A DNA stretch of 64,000 bases from Deltaproteobacteria bacterium (GTDB lineage Bacteria > Desulfobacterota > Deferrimicrobia > Deferrimicrobiales > Deferrimicrobiaceae): NCBI GenBank assembly GCA_016218975.1, contig JACRCO010000053.1:141523-205522 (forward strand), given 5' to 3'. The position numbers were made by a program, and so were the translations under genes. This document shows positions 14,968 to 27,166 of this stretch, one piece after another. How positions within the stretch are numbered: position 1 is the stretch's first letter; each line of letters starts with the position of its first letter. Below the pieces are notes generated by a model. That model searched no databases. It saw nothing but the letters and a program-made list of their open reading frames with translations, and was not told the origin of the DNA.

Positions 14968-15957
14968 ATGAAAATACTTCTCCTGGGCGCCGCGGGGTTC
15001 ATCGGCCGGGTCGCCGCGCAGGTCCTATCCTCCCGCGCGGATGTCGAAGAGCTCTTCCTCGTCGATTACAACATCCGCGATGCGAAGAAATTCGGGAAGA
15101 AGCTCTCCCCGAAATGCCGCTGGGCGATGGCCGACGCCGGGCGGGCCCCCGAGATGGAACGGCTCCTGGCGGGCATCGACGCAGTCGCCAACGCCGTGGG
15201 GCCGTGCGCGGAGTACGAAAAGGGAATCCTGCTTGCGTGCGCGGGAAAGGGAAAACACGCCGCCAGCATCGGAGACGGCACGTTCGAGGAGGACGCCCGT
15301 CGGGAAATCCACGACGCCTTCCGGCGTGCGGGCAAAGCGGCGGTCTCCGGCTGCGGTATGATGCCCGGCTGGACGGAGCTCCTTTCCGCACACTTCCTTG
15401 CAGGCGGCCGGACCGGGCGCGAGGAACAACCCGGGACGGAACCGCGCCGATACCTGTTCGCCTCCCTCGACCGGTACGGCGGTTACGCCTTTTTCAGGAG
15501 ATTGGCCAAGGCTTCAAGGCGCGAGAAACCGGCCGCTCCGCCTGCCTCCCCCGCGGGTTGCTACTTCGACACGGGAGACGGGCTGATCGGGCTTCCCCCG
15601 GGACGGCCTGCTTCCCTGTTCCGGCGTTTCGGAAAAACGCTCGGGGGGCTCGGACCGGTCGGACTGGAACTCTCGGCGGCCCTGCTTTTCTGGCTGCGCG
15701 GATCGCTGAGCGCCGGTGAAGGATCGACTGTCGCCGTCGCCGGCGCCTGGCGGGAGGAGCCAGGAAAGACCGTTAAAGCAGCCGCGCTCGAAGACACCCG
15801 CGGGATCCTGGCGGGCGTCCTGCTGGCGGAAGTCGCGCTCAAACTGGCGGCGGGCGCAGGCGGAGAAAAGGGCCTCGTCCCCCTGCCCGCGCTGATCGGA
15901 CGCGAAGAAGCCGAACGGATCGCGAACGAACGCGGCGGGAAAATCATAGCTGGATGA
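14968..15957 (+). CDS. Saccharopine dehydrogenase-like NAD(P)-binding protein
   Basis: 329 aa. The N-terminal Rossmann motif is GAAGFIGRVAAQVL. ADAGRAPEMERLLAGIDAVA and NAVGPCAEYEKGILLACAGK follow, typical of the saccharopine dehydrogenase NADP-binding superfamily. The C-terminal half is more divergent, so lysine metabolism should not be assumed; trans-acting enoyl reductase and other uses occur. It stands alone between the tRNAs and the lon gene cluster on the other strand. Confidence 0.82.
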   Translation: MKILLLGAAGFIGRVAAQVLSSRADVEELFLVDYNIRDAKKFGKKLSPKCRWAMADAGRAPEMERLLAGIDAVANAVGPCAEYEKGILLACAGKGKHAASIGDGTFEEDARREIHDAFRRAGKAAVSGCGMMPGWTELLSAHFLAGGRTGREEQPGTEPRRYLFASLDRYGGYAFFRRLAKASRREKPAAPPASPAGCYFDTGDGLIGLPPGRPASLFRRFGKTLGGLGPVGLELSAALLFWLRGSLSAGEGSTVAVAGAWREEPGKTVKAAALEDTRGILAGVLLAEVALKLAAGAGGEKGLVPLPALIGREEAERIANERGGKIIAG

Positions 15958-16170
15958 TCCGGAAGGCGCACGCCGCAGGGGTCCCCCTCGCGGGAGCCGC
16001 AGGCGACACCGACTGTAGTAGAACCCACCCAACAAGGGAAGATACGCTTGGCATACCGAACAATATGGCCGACCACTGGGAGATAACCGAGGGGCACGTA
16101 AAACGAATGGGCAGGAGGAGCCAAGGCGACCCGCGACGGGGGAGCCCCGGAGGCGCAGCGCCTTCCGGAT

Positions 16171-18585
16171 CTAATGACGGATGACTTCCTCGTCCGATGA
16201 GGCGGGCGGCAGGTCCGGCGGCGGATCGGGCTCCGGCGGCAGGTCCGGCTCGATCGGCTTCACGACGCCGGAAAGATCGACGGCCGCCTCGAGCACCTGG
16301 TCCATATGGCGGACGAAGACGATTTCGAGGTTCTTCTTTATCTTCGCCGGGATCTCCGCCAGGTCCTTCTCGTTCTCGGCGGGCAGGATGACGGTCTTGA
16401 TCCCGCCGCGGTGCGCGGCAAGCAGCTTTTCCTTGACGCCGCCGATGGGAAGCACTCGTCCCCGCAGCGTAATCTCACCGGTCATCGCAAGGTCGTTCCG
16501 CGCGGGAACTTTAAGCAGCGCGGAAGCCAGCGCCGTCGCCATCGTGATTCCCGCAGACGGTCCGTCCTTGGGAATAGCTCCCTCCGGCACGTGGATGTGG
16601 ATGTCGAACTTCTGGTAGAAGGACCGCTCCAGCCCCATTCGCTCGGCCCGGGTCCGGATGTAGGAAAGGGCGGCGTGCGCCGATTCCTGCATTACCTCTC
16701 CGAGCTTGCCGGTCACCCGCAGGTTCCCTTTCCCCGGCATCAACGCGACCTCTATATGAAGCAGCTCGCCGCCGAATTCCGTCCAGGCAAGCCCGGTGGC
16801 CAAACCGATCTGGCCCTTCTCCTCCGCCTCTCCGTACCTGTATTTCCTCGGGCCGAGGTAGCGGCGGACTGCCTGCGGAGCGACGCGGACCTTCTCGACC
16901 GACGGGTCTTTAACCACCTCCCGCGCGATCTTTCGGCAGATGGACGCTATTTCCCGCTCGAGGTTGCGCACGCCCGCCTCGCGCGTATAGTAGCGGACGA
17001 TGTGCAGGATGGCCGTGTCGGTGAAGGAAACCTTCTTCGGCGACAGGCCGTGCTCTTCCTGCTTTTTCCGGATGAGGTAGTTGCGCGCGATGTGGAGTTT
17101 CTCCACTTCGGTGTACCCCGGCAGGCGGATGATTTCCATCCGGTCCTGAAGCGGGGGCGGGATGCCGTGCAGCATGTTCCCCGTCGTCAGGAACATCACG
17201 TCCGACAGGTCGTAATCGATGTCCAGGTAGTGGTCGTTGAAGGTGTTGTTCTGCTCCGGGTCGAGAACCTCAAGGAGGGCCGCTGACGGGTCCCCCCGGA
17301 AGTCCATCGACATCTTGTCCACCTCGTCGAGCAGGAACACAGGGTTCACCGTCCCCGCCTTCTTCATCTGGTGGATGATCTTGCCCGGAAGAGCGCCTAT
17401 GTAGGTGCGCCTGTGACCGCGGATCTCCGCTTCGTCCCGCACCCCTCCCAGCGACATGCGCACGAATTTGCGCCCCGTCGCACGCGCGATGGACCGCGCA
17501 AGAGAGGTCTTCCCGACCCCCGGGGGGCCCACGAAGCAAAGGATGGGACCTTTCAGCTTGGAGACCAGCTTGCGGACGGCGAGGTACTCGATTATACGTT
17601 CCTTGGCCTTCTCCAGCCCGTAATGGTCCTCGTCCAGCACCTTCTCGGCCGCCTCTATGTCGAGCTTGTCCTCGGTGCGCTCCTGCCAGGGGATGGAAAT
17701 GAGCCAGTCCACGTAGTTGCGGCTGACGGTCGCTTCGGCGGACATCGGCGACATCATCCGGAGCTTCTTGATTTCCTTCTGCGCTTTCTGCACCGCCTCC
17801 TTGCTCATCCCCTTCTTTTTTACCTTTTCCTCGAGCTCGTCGAGCTCGGTCTTGCCCTCGTCCGCCTGGCCGAGCTCCTTCTGGATGGCGCGCATCTGTT
17901 CGTTCAGGTAGAACTCCCGCTGCGTCCGCTCCATCTGCTTCTTTACGCGCCCGCGGATCTTCCGCTCGATCTCCAGGATCTCGATTTCCGATTCCATCAG
18001 AGAGAGAAGCTTTTCGAGCCGCTCCTGCTCCGATTCGAGCTCCAGGACCGCCTGCTTGTCGGAAAGCCGGACCGGCAGGTGGGCTCCAGCCATGTCGGCG
18101 ACCCGCGAGGGGTCCTGCAACGCCGCGACCTGCGCCAGCACTTCGGCGGGGACCTTCTTGCTGAGCTTGGAGAAGCTCTCGAACGAAGCGATGACGTTGC
18201 GGACGAGCGCCTCCGCGTGAGGCCCCGTGACCCGTTCCGGCACGATGTCTTCGGCGCTGACCTGGAAGTAGCGGTCATTCGGCAGGTAGTGCAGGACCCT
18301 TGCCCGGACGCGCCCTTCGACGAGCACCTTGACCGTTCCGTCCGGAAGCTTGAGAAGCTGGATGATGTGGCTGACCGTACCGACGCGGTGTATGTCCTCT
18401 TCCGCGGGGTCGTTTGTCGTCGCGTCCTGCTGCGCCGCGAGAAAGATGAGCCGGTCCGCGGCCAGTGCCGCTTCGAGGGCGGCGATCGATTTGTCCCTCC
18501 CCACGAACAGGGGAACCACCATGTGCGGGAATACGACGATGTCGCGCAGCGGCAGCAGCGGAAGGATTTTCTTCCTGTCTTCCAT
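16171..18585 (-). CDS. lon: ATP-dependent protease Lon
   Basis: 804 aa. The substrate-binding N domain ([20 protein letters not shown]) is followed by a coiled-coil region, an AAA+ domain with Walker [11 protein letters not shown] and Walker [10 protein letters not shown], and the protease domain with Ser in [15 protein letters not shown] and Lys in [16 protein letters not shown]. The C-terminus is acidic and Pro-rich. Lon degrades misfolded and regulatory proteins in the cytosol. The ATG at 18585 is preceded by GGAGGG; an in-frame ATG four codons earlier lacks spacing to it. Last gene of tig-clpP-clpX-lon. Confidence 0.98.
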   Translation of the reverse strand: MEDRKKILPLLPLRDIVVFPHMVVPLFVGRDKSIAALEAALAADRLIFLAAQQDATTNDPAEEDIHRVGTVSHIIQLLKLPDGTVKVLVEGRVRARVLHYLPNDRYFQVSAEDIVPERVTGPHAEALVRNVIASFESFSKLSKKVPAEVLAQVAALQDPSRVADMAGAHLPVRLSDKQAVLELESEQERLEKLLSLMESEIEILEIERKIRGRVKKQMERTQREFYLNEQMRAIQKELGQADEGKTELDELEEKVKKKGMSKEAVQKAQKEIKKLRMMSPMSAEATVSRNYVDWLISIPWQERTEDKLDIEAAEKVLDEDHYGLEKAKERIIEYLAVRKLVSKLKGPILCFVGPPGVGKTSLARSIARATGRKFVRMSLGGVRDEAEIRGHRRTYIGALPGKIIHQMKKAGTVNPVFLLDEVDKMSMDFRGDPSAALLEVLDPEQNNTFNDHYLDIDYDLSDVMFLTTGNMLHGIPPPLQDRMEIIRLPGYTEVEKLHIARNYLIRKKQEEHGLSPKKVSFTDTAILHIVRYYTREAGVRNLEREIASICRKIAREVVKDPSVEKVRVAPQAVRRYLGPRKYRYGEAEEKGQIGLATGLAWTEFGGELLHIEVALMPGKGNLRVTGKLGEVMQESAHAALSYIRTRAERMGLERSFYQKFDIHIHVPEGAIPKDGPSAGITMATALASALLKVPARNDLAMTGEITLRGRVLPIGGVKEKLLAAHRGGIKTVILPAENEKDLAEIPAKIKKNLEIVFVRHMDQVLEAAVDLSGVVKPIEPDLPPEPDPPPDLPPASSDEEVIRH

Positions 18586-18637
18586 CAAGCCCTCCACGTG
18601 GCAACCGGCCGCCCAAGGTGCGGGGAGGACGCCGGCA

Positions 18638-19891
18638 TCAAGCCAGTTCCGCCTTCTTTCCCTGCACGATCTCCGGTGGAACCTTGCCGCTCACTACGTC
18701 TTCCGTGATGATGCACTTCTTTATGTTGCTCTGGGAGGGGATCTCGTACATAACGTCGAGCATTATGTGTTCCAGGATTGACCGGAGGCCGCGGGCACCA
18801 GCCTTCCGCTCCATGGCCTGCCGGGCTATGGTGCGGAGCGCGTCCTCCGAAAACTCCAGCTTCACGTTTTCGAACTCGAACAGCCTTTGGTACTGGCGGA
18901 CAAGCGCGTTCCTCGGCCGCTGGAGGATCTGGACAAGCGCGTCCTCGTCCAGCTCGTGCAGCGTGGCCAGAACGGGAAGCCGTCCCACGAATTCCGGGAT
19001 CAGCCCGAACCTTATCAGGTCCTCCGGCTGGACCATCTCGAGAAGCTTCCCTATCTTCCTCTCGGTGCGCGAAACGATGTCGGCGCCGAACCCCATCGAC
19101 TTTTTCGACGTCCTCCGCTCCACTATCCCGTCAAGACTGACGAACGCCCCTCCGCAGATGAAGAGAATGTTCGTCGTGTCGACCTTGATGAAGTCCTGCT
19201 GCGGATGCTTGCGCCCGCCCTTCGGGGGAACGTTCGCCACCGTGCCTTCGAGGATCTTCAGCAGGGCCTGCTGGACGCCTTCGCCCGACACGTCCCGCGT
19301 GATGGAAGGGTTCTCCGACTTGCGCGCGATTTTATCGATCTCGTCGATGTAGACTATCCCCTTCTGCGCCTTCTCCACGTCGTAGTCGGAGGCCTGGAGC
19401 AGGGCGAGGATGATGTTCTCCACGTCCTCGCCCACGTATCCGGCTTCGGTGAGCGTCGTAGCGTCCGCGATGGTGAACGGCACGTTCAGGATGCGTGCAA
19501 GGGTTTGCGCGAGGAGCGTCTTTCCGCTGCCAGTGGGACCCAGCAGGAGGATGTTGGACTTCTGGAGCTCGATGCCGTCGGTCGACCGCGACTCGATCCG
19601 TTTGTAATGGTTGTACACCGCCACGGAGAGAATCTTCTTCGCACGCTCCTGGCCGATTACATAATCATCAAGAATCTTCTTTATTTCCGTTGGTTTGGGA
19701 AGCCTGCGCCGCTTCTCGTCCAGGGAATGTTCGACTTCGTTTTCTTCGGAGATGATGTCGTTGCACAGCTCCACGCACTCGTCGCAGATATATACGGTAG
19801 GTCCTGCGATCAGCTTCCTTACTTCATTCTGCGCCTTGCCGCAGAAGGAACAGACCAGAAGGTTGGACTTGTCGTTGAATTTCCGTGTCAC
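18638..19891 (-). CDS. clpX: ClpX, ATPase subunit of Clp protease
   Basis: 417 aa. The N-terminal C4 zinc finger ([13 protein letters not shown] with CDECVELC) binds adaptors and substrates. The AAA+ domain has Walker A GPTGSGKT, Walker [10 protein letters not shown] and the GAR-type pore-loop region ([14 protein letters not shown]). Length is normal. It unfolds proteins and feeds them to ClpP, encoded 16 bases upstream. Confidence 0.98.
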   Translation of the reverse strand: MTRKFNDKSNLLVCSFCGKAQNEVRKLIAGPTVYICDECVELCNDIISEENEVEHSLDEKRRRLPKPTEIKKILDDYVIGQERAKKILSVAVYNHYKRIESRSTDGIELQKSNILLLGPTGSGKTLLAQTLARILNVPFTIADATTLTEAGYVGEDVENIILALLQASDYDVEKAQKGIVYIDEIDKIARKSENPSITRDVSGEGVQQALLKILEGTVANVPPKGGRKHPQQDFIKVDTTNILFICGGAFVSLDGIVERRTSKKSMGFGADIVSRTERKIGKLLEMVQPEDLIRFGLIPEFVGRLPVLATLHELDEDALVQILQRPRNALVRQYQRLFEFENVKLEFSEDALRTIARQAMERKAGARGLRSILEHIMLDVMYEIPSQSNIKKCIITEDVVSGKVPPEIVQGKKAELA

Positions 19892-19907
19892 GGGCGGGCC
19901 TCCGTCG

Positions 19908-20516
19908 CTACTCTACGAGCGGCCTTGCGGCCGCCTGTCTTTTATCCACAACCTGGTCGATTATACCATAGCCCTTCGCCTGCTCCGCCGACATGAAGTA
20001 GTCCCGCTCCGTATCCTGCGCGATGCGGTCGAGGGACTGCCCCGTGTGACGGGAAAGGAGCTTGTTCAGTTCCTCCCTCATGCGGAGGATCTCCTCGGCC
20101 TGGATCTTGATATCAGTGGCCTGGCCCCGGGTCCCCCCCATAGGCTGGTGTATAAGTATGCGCGCGTTGGGCAGCGCCGTCCGTTTCCCGTGCGCACCGC
20201 CGGCCAGAAGCACCGCGGCCATCGATGCCGCCTGCCCGATGCAAACCGTTGCGACCTTGGGCTTTATGAACTGCATCGTGTCGTAGATCGCCATGCCCGC
20301 CGTCACGATACCGCCCGGCGAGTTGATGTAGAGGTTTACGTCCTTGTCCGGATCTTCCGCCTCGAGGAAAAGGAGCTGCGCGATTATCAGGTTGGCTATA
20401 TCGTCGTCTATTTGGTTCCCGATGAAGACGATCCGGTCCTTGAGCAGCCTGGAATATATGTCGTAGGAACGCTCGCCGCGACTTGTCTGCTCCACCACGA
20501 TGGGTACGAGGTTCAT
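19908..20516 (-). CDS. clpP: ClpP, proteolytic subunit of Clp protease
   Basis: 202 aa. The catalytic triad is Ser98 (GQAASMAA), His123 (HQPMGG) and Asp172. The N-terminus ([20 protein letters not shown]) is typical of the mature family. Its start overlaps the tig stop by 4 bases (ATGA). It forms the barrel-shaped peptidase with ClpX. Confidence 0.98.
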   Translation of the reverse strand: MNLVPIVVEQTSRGERSYDIYSRLLKDRIVFIGNQIDDDIANLIIAQLLFLEAEDPDKDVNLYINSPGGIVTAGMAIYDTMQFIKPKVATVCIGQAASMAAVLLAGGAHGKRTALPNARILIHQPMGGTRGQATDIKIQAEEILRMREELNKLLSRHTGQSLDRIAQDTERDYFMSAEQAKGYGIIDQVVDKRQAAARPLVE

Positions 20517-21802
20517 TCGGACGCGACCTCCTCCTTGACCGTTGCGTTTTCCAGCAGGAACGCCATCGTCTTCCTCTCCAGGAGCTGGGTCCGCAGGGCG
20601 TCGAGCCGTTCCTCGTCGCCGTAGATCTCCCTCACCTTCTCGAAACTCATCTGCGCGGCTTCGGCCATCGCTTTCATTTCCGCTTCGATGTCGGAATACG
20701 GGACGTCGATGCTTTCCTGCCTAGCGACGGCTTCGAGAAGCAGGGAAACCCGGACGATCCGCTCGGCCCCGGGCGCGAACCTCTCTCTCATCTTATCGAA
20801 ATCCATGTTCACTTTCTTTAGGTCGATCCCCTGGGAAGCCATCCGTTTCGCAGTGTCCTCGATCATGAGCACGATTTGACGGTCGACCAGCGAATGGGGA
20901 ACGTCGAACGTGTTTTTCTCTAGCAATCCGTTGCGGATATGCTCCTCGGCGTTGCGGCGTGACCGTTCATCTCCCTCTGCCCGAAGCCGTTCCGCCATCC
21001 TGGAACGAAGGTCGTTCAAATCCTTTACATCAGTGAAATTCTTTGCGAATTCCTCATCAAACTCCGGCAGCTTCTTTTCCCTGATCGCGTTCACCGTAAC
21101 GTCGAAGGTAACCTTCTTGCCGGCATACTTCTTGTTGGGCGCTTCTTCGGGATACTCGACCTCGATCGTCTTTCGATCGCCCGCTTTCGCTCCCGCAAGC
21201 GCATCCTCGAAATTCTTGCCGAACGGCATTCCACCTCCAAGGATAAGGCTGGAAGATTCGCCGCTGTCGATCGCATCACCGCCCGCCGACGAGGAAATAT
21301 TCACCTCGAGAAGGTCCCCTTCCGCCGCCCCGCGTTCTTCCACTGTATGGTAACTCGCGAACGATTCACGCAGGCCGGAAAGCGCCGCGTCTACCTTTGC
21401 ATCCGTTATCTCGACCTTTTCCTTCGTCACCGGCAATCCTTTATAGTCCGCCGCGGCGACCTCCGGCATCACCTCGAAGGTCACGGTAAACGCGAACTCC
21501 TCGCCTTCCTTGAGCTTTCCGCCGTCGAAATCGGGAGTGGAAAGCACCCGCAGATCGTTCTCCTTCACTGCCTCGTGGATCGAATCCTTGATAAGCCGTT
21601 CGGCGACCTCGCCTTCGACGTGCTCCTTGAAGAGCCGTTTCACCATGGACATCGGGGCCTTCCCCTTGCGGAATCCCCGGACCGGGACGGCTTTGCGGAC
21701 CTCCGCGTACCCTTCCTCCATTTTGCGGCCGACCTCGTCCGCCGGGATCACCACACGGACACGCTTCTCCACTCCGCTGACCGTTTCGACGCTCGTCTTC
21801 AT
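20513..21802 (-). CDS. tig: Trigger factor, ribosome-associated chaperone
   Basis: 429 aa. The N-terminal ribosome-binding domain contains the signature [16 protein letters not shown]. The middle FKBP-like PPIase domain ([19 protein letters not shown] region) and a helical C-terminal domain follow. The ATG at 21802 gives the standard start [15 protein letters not shown]. It heads tig-clpP-clpX-lon and lies just after tRNA-Leu on the same strand. Confidence 0.97.
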   Translation of the reverse strand: MKTSVETVSGVEKRVRVVIPADEVGRKMEEGYAEVRKAVPVRGFRKGKAPMSMVKRLFKEHVEGEVAERLIKDSIHEAVKENDLRVLSTPDFDGGKLKEGEEFAFTVTFEVMPEVAAADYKGLPVTKEKVEITDAKVDAALSGLRESFASYHTVEERGAAEGDLLEVNISSSAGGDAIDSGESSSLILGGGMPFGKNFEDALAGAKAGDRKTIEVEYPEEAPNKKYAGKKVTFDVTVNAIREKKLPEFDEEFAKNFTDVKDLNDLRSRMAERLRAEGDERSRRNAEEHIRNGLLEKNTFDVPHSLVDRQIVLMIEDTAKRMASQGIDLKKVNMDFDKMRERFAPGAERIVRVSLLLEAVARQESIDVPYSDIEAEMKAMAEAAQMSFEKVREIYGDEERLDALRTQLLERKTMAFLLENATVKEEVASE

Positions 21803-21847
21803 CTTTTCATCCGTTTCCTTTTCGTTAGATAACGTCGGATCGAACGT

Positions 21848-21929
21848 TGGTGCGAGAGGAGGGATTTGAACCCTCACGGTTGCCCACCGGATCCTAAGTC
21901 CGGCGCGTCTGCCATTCCGCCACTCTCGC
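21848..21929 (-). tRNA. tRNA-Leu (TAG anticodon)
   Basis: 82 bases including encoded CCA (21848-21850). Acceptor GCGAGAG pairs with CTCTCGC. The anticodon loop CTTAGGA on a CCGGA/TCCGG stem gives TAG. The extended variable arm is the class II form expected for leucine. T-loop GTTCAAA. Confidence 0.95.
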
Positions 21930-22012
21930 CCGAAAACACTCTCCCGCCAGCGGAAATGTACAGTATATCCGGTAAGTTCCTCAAGGCAAGGAGAAAAATC
22001 CCGATTAAAAGA

Positions 22013-22040
22013 CAAAAACAGGGACGTTCTTAAAAACTCC
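22013..22040 (+). repeat. REP-like interspersed repeat, copy a
   Basis: Contains the core CAGGGACGTTCTTAAAAAC. The whole 28 bases recur exactly, in reverse orientation, at about 52479-52506. It lies between tRNA-Leu and the amidohydrolase gene. The remainder of the gap 21930-22043 holds nothing else I recognise. Confidence 0.8.
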
Positions 22041-22043
22041 GAT

Positions 22044-22889
22044 TCAAGGGAGCCGCAGGATCCGGCGCGCGTTCGAAAGGAAGATCTTCTCGATAACGGA
22101 TGAGGGATATTTCTCGGCATCCCAGTCACGGAACAGCCGTTCATGAGTGAGCACGGGGTAATCGGAGCCGAACATGATTTTGTCCTGAAGCCGGCCCGAA
22201 ATCTCTTTTTTAAGCTCCGGGGTGAAATATTTCGGGGACCACCCCGAGGTTTCCATGTAAACGTTCGCCTTGTGCAGCAGGATCGCGATCATTTCGCTTT
22301 GCCAGGGCCACGAGGGATGGCAGGCGATTACGGTCAGGCCGGGAAAATCCGCGGCCACGTCGTCAAGATGGATCGGTTGGGTGTATTTGAGCTTCAGGCC
22401 CATCCCGCCCGGAGTGCCTGCCCCCAGCCCTGTCGTGCCCGTGTGAAACTGGACGGGGACGGACAACTCGACGCACTTCTCGTAGAGCGGGTAGAACCTG
22501 CGGTCGTTGGGAAAGAACGCCTGCGCCACTCCCTGGAACTTCACGCCTACCATATTCAGGTCCCTGACCGCTCTCGTAAGCTCCCGCACCGCATCTTCCC
22601 CCTTCCAGGGGTCCACGGATGCCCATGCACCGACGATCGCATCGGGAAACCGGTCCCGGAGCGACGCCGTGTAATCGTTGGTGGTCACCGGAAGCTTCGT
22701 GCTTGTTTCGGCGTCCCATGCGATGACCATCGCGCCGACGTCCGCACGCCTGAATTCATCCGCCATCTCCTCGTCCTTGCGAACCCGGAACGGCGTCTTG
22801 TAGTACGCCTCGAGGGCCTCGAAGTACGGACGCATCGAGTCGTACCATGGCTGCGTGCTCGGATGTGCGTGGATGTCGATCGCTTTCAA
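22044..22889 (-). CDS. Amidohydrolase-family TIM-barrel hydrolase
   Basis: 281 aa. The metal-binding HxH is His7-x-His9 (MKAIDIHAHPSTQPW). Further metal or active-site residues are HTGT, CHPSWPW and FGSDYP. This is the amidohydrolase-2 pattern shared by decarboxylases and lactonases such as ACMSD-like enzymes. The substrate cannot be assigned. Downstream of eno-gpmI-PilZ on the same strand with a short spacing. Confidence 0.85.
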   Translation of the reverse strand: MKAIDIHAHPSTQPWYDSMRPYFEALEAYYKTPFRVRKDEEMADEFRRADVGAMVIAWDAETSTKLPVTTNDYTASLRDRFPDAIVGAWASVDPWKGEDAVRELTRAVRDLNMVGVKFQGVAQAFFPNDRRFYPLYEKCVELSVPVQFHTGTTGLGAGTPGGMGLKLKYTQPIHLDDVAADFPGLTVIACHPSWPWQSEMIAILLHKANVYMETSGWSPKYFTPELKKEISGRLQDKIMFGSDYPVLTHERLFRDWDAEKYPSSVIEKIFLSNARRILRLP

Positions 22890-22893
22890 GGGG

Positions 22894-23280
22894 CTATCGG
22901 AGGCTCAGGCCGTCCTCGAACTCCTCGTTGGATTTATCGAACTGCATGCCGAAGATGTACGCTCCTCCCGGCTCCTCCGACCCGCGGAACCAGACGACCT
23001 TTCCCGAAACCCTCACCGGCGGGTCCCCTTCGACGAATACCGTCGCGTCTATCCGGTTGCGCGTCGTCATAAGGGTGTCGTACATGACGTGGATGCCGTC
23101 CGGGGCGATCTTCGGCGTCAAGACCGACATGCCGAGCGGCGACAGATCCCGGACGGTACCGGTTACGGGCGACGATACCCTGGAAGGCTCCTTCCCGCTC
23201 TGTACCGTGAATATAACAGTGGCCATCCGCTTGCGCCTCTCCTTTCGCCTTCGTTCCCTGGAAAAGAATCCCTTCGTCAT
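22894..23280 (-). CDS. PilZ-domain protein
   Basis: 128 aa. The PilZ core pattern is visible as a basic N-terminus (RERRRKERRKR), then DLSPLGMSVLTPKI with the D/N-x-S-x-x-G motif. PilZ domains bind cyclic di-GMP, but the RxxxR part is not clean here, so binding is uncertain. Five bases separate its stop from the amidohydrolase start, and it starts 19 bases after gpmI. Confidence 0.75.
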   Translation of the reverse strand: MTKGFFSRERRRKERRKRMATVIFTVQSGKEPSRVSSPVTGTVRDLSPLGMSVLTPKIAPDGIHVMYDTLMTTRNRIDATVFVEGDPPVRVSGKVVWFRGSEEPGGAYIFGMQFDKSNEEFEDGLSLR

Positions 23281-23299
23281 CCTCCGGCGCCCCCGTGCC

Positions 23300-24841
23300 T
23301 TACCGCTTCCGGACGTCTTCCCCGGTCATCTCCGGGGGAGGGGTGATGTCCATCAGCCGGAGAATCGTGGGGGCCAGGTCCTCAAGAGCCCTGTCCTCCT
23401 TGAGCAAGGTGTCCTTTCCCGAGGGATCCGCGTAGATAAGCGGCACAGGGTTCGTCGTGTGCGCAGTGTGCGGCTCGCCGGTTTCCGGGTCGACCATCAG
23501 CTCGGCGTTCCCGTGGTCGGATGTGATGAGGGCGACGCCCCCGCGCTCCCATATCTTCTCGACGACGCGGCGCAGGTTCATGTCCACGGCTTCGACCGCC
23601 TTGATCGCGGCGGAAAGGATTCCCGTGTGACCCACCATGTCGCCGTTGGCGAAGTTCAGGATCATCGAATCGTGGTTCCCCGATGCGATCTCCGCCTCCG
23701 CCCGCGCGCCCACTTCGTGTGAGCTCATCTCCGGCTGAAGGTCGTAGGTGGAGACCGAGGGAGACGGAATGAGAACCCGCGTTTCGCCCGGGAACACCTT
23801 CTCCTCCCCGCCGTTGAAGAAGTATGTCACGTGCGCGTACTTTTCCGTCTCGGAGATGCGCAAATTCCTTACGCCGTTGGCGGCGAACACCGAGGCCAGG
23901 ATGTTTTCGAGCGTCTGGGGCGCGAACGCCGTCGGGAAGCCGAACGTCTCGTCGTAAACGGTCATGCTCGCGTAGGAAAGGCCCAGGCGTTCCGGCCGCG
24001 GGAACCGGTCGAACGAATCCATCATGAGCGCGCGGGTCAGTTCCCTTGTGCGGTCGGCGCGGAAGTTGAAAAAGATTACGGAGTCGCCGGGCGATATCCG
24101 CCCAAAGGGACGGCCGTCCCGCACGATCACGGCCGGCTCCATGAACTCGTCGGTCTTGCCGGCCGCATAGGAACCGGATACGGCGGCGACGGGGTCCGCC
24201 ATATCCTTGCCCTCCCCGCGCACCATGGCCTTGAAGGCGCGTTCCACGCGGTCCCAACGGTTGTCCCGATCCATGGCGTAATACCTGCCGCCGACCGTCG
24301 CAACCTCGCCGGCGCCGATTTCCTTCATCGTTCCGATGAGGTTTTGCAGGTGATGGATGCCGCTGGTCGGGGGGGTGTCCCTCCCGTCCAGGATCGCGTG
24401 GACGTACACGCGTGGAAGACCTCGCTTCTTCGCCATTTCGAGGAGCGCGTACAAGTGCGTGTGAAGCGAATGGACGCCGCCGTCGGAAAGCAGCCCGACA
24501 AGGTGCAGGGCCTTGCCATTCTCCCTGGCAGAGTCCATCGCCCGGCAGAAAGCCTGGGCGCGGAAAAATTCCCCCGTACGGATGGATTTCGTTATGCGGA
24601 CGATGTCCTGGTAGACCACACGGCCGGCGCCGATGTTCAGGTGCCCGACCTCGGAGTTGCCCATCTGCCCGGCAGGCAGCCCGACGCGTTCCCCCGACGC
24701 CTCGATGAGCGTGTGGGGAAAATCGGACCACAACCGGTCGTAGAACGGGGTGTCGGCCAAGGCGATCGCGTTGGCCTCGGTTTCCTCGCGATAGCCCCAG
24801 CCGTCAAGAACGATCAGTGCGACGAACCTGCGTTTCGCCAT
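23300..24841 (-). CDS. gpmI: 2,3-bisphosphoglycerate-independent phosphoglycerate mutase
   Basis: 513 aa. The N-terminal metal site with LIVLDGWGYREETEANAIAL, the active-site Ser in GQMGNSEVGHLNIGAGR and the GVHSLHTHLYALL motif are all present. The C-terminal metal site shows ITSDHGNAE and HTTNPVP. It converts 3- to 2-phosphoglycerate in a Mn-dependent way. One base separates it from the stop of eno, the next step of glycolysis. Confidence 0.98.
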   Translation of the reverse strand: MAKRRFVALIVLDGWGYREETEANAIALADTPFYDRLWSDFPHTLIEASGERVGLPAGQMGNSEVGHLNIGAGRVVYQDIVRITKSIRTGEFFRAQAFCRAMDSARENGKALHLVGLLSDGGVHSLHTHLYALLEMAKKRGLPRVYVHAILDGRDTPPTSGIHHLQNLIGTMKEIGAGEVATVGGRYYAMDRDNRWDRVERAFKAMVRGEGKDMADPVAAVSGSYAAGKTDEFMEPAVIVRDGRPFGRISPGDSVIFFNFRADRTRELTRALMMDSFDRFPRPERLGLSYASMTVYDETFGFPTAFAPQTLENILASVFAANGVRNLRISETEKYAHVTYFFNGGEEKVFPGETRVLIPSPSVSTYDLQPEMSSHEVGARAEAEIASGNHDSMILNFANGDMVGHTGILSAAIKAVEAVDMNLRRVVEKIWERGGVALITSDHGNAELMVDPETGEPHTAHTTNPVPLIYADPSGKDTLLKEDRALEDLAPTILRLMDITPPPEMTGEDVRKR

Positions 24842-24842
24842 G

Positions 24843-26616
<1,774 letters not shown>

Positions 26617-26681
26617 GACGCCTCCTCGCGGCGATTCGGAGCTGCGGCGGTGACCCGCTGGAGGAAACGCCCACGCGGGTC

Positions 26682-26724
26682 AAAAAAAAAAATCCCCGGC
26701 CACGAACTGCGCGCGGCCGGGGGA
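26682..26724 (-). terminator. Rho-independent terminator after the HU gene
   Basis: On the minus strand CCCCGGCC and GGCCGGGG form the stem (26715-26722 with 26694-26701), followed by an 11-base run of T (26682-26692). A second inverted repeat, GACCCGC/GCGGGTC, lies immediately beyond the T-run. Confidence 0.9.
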
Positions 26725-26754
26725 TCGGGTTGTCCGCCTGCGGGAACCTGTGGA

Positions 26755-27039
26755 TTATTTCTTCTTGCCGCCGACCGCTTCCTTAAGGGATTTGCCGGCC
26801 GAGAACTTGGGAACCTTCGCCGCCTTGATCTTGATCTGCTCGCCGGTCTGCGGGTTGCGGCCCAGACGGGCTTTCCGGTTGCTAACGCTGAACGTGCCGA
26901 ACCCCGTCAGGGCGATCTTGTCGCCCTTCTTCAACGCCTTGCCAATCGCGGTGATGAATCCGTTGAGCGCTTTCTCCGCCACCGCCTTGCTGACGTCCGC
27001 CGCCTCAGCCATGGAAGCAACCAGATCCGCCTTCGTCAT
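26755..27039 (-). CDS. hup: DNA-binding protein HU
   Basis: 94 aa. The HU/IHF family signature GFGTFSVSNRKARLGRNPQT lies in the DNA-binding arm. The N-terminus MTKADLVASMAEAADVSKAV and the Lys-rich tail are typical. It is a small nucleoid protein. A strong terminator follows, and it is transcribed alone. Confidence 0.96.
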   Translation of the reverse strand: MTKADLVASMAEAADVSKAVAEKALNGFITAIGKALKKGDKIALTGFGTFSVSNRKARLGRNPQTGEQIKIKAAKVPKFSAGKSLKEAVGGKKK

Positions 27040-27129
27040 TTCCAGTCCTCCTTAAGAGAGTGTTATCAGGTTCCCGATTGCCCTAATGCCCGGCAGCCGG
27101 TAGGTCCGTCGCCACAAGTATTGTTCTCA

Positions 27130-27158
27130 ATTAAGTCTGAAAGGAACTTTAGTGTCAA
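27130..27158 (-). promoter_or_regulatory. Candidate promoter for the HU gene
   Basis: On the minus strand TTGACA (27153-27158), a 17-base spacer and CTTAAT (27130-27135). A second TTGACA lies at 27165-27170. The site is about 90 bases before the HU start. Confidence 0.5.
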
Positions 27159-27166
27159 GGGAATTG

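Noticed and set aside
15958-16170. Possible small gene between the saccharopine dehydrogenase-like gene and lon
   Set aside because: Readings in this gap have low-complexity, Arg/Gly-rich translations with no family look. Only the inverted repeat GGAGGCGC/GCGCCTTCC near 16150-16168 is seen, without a T-run.
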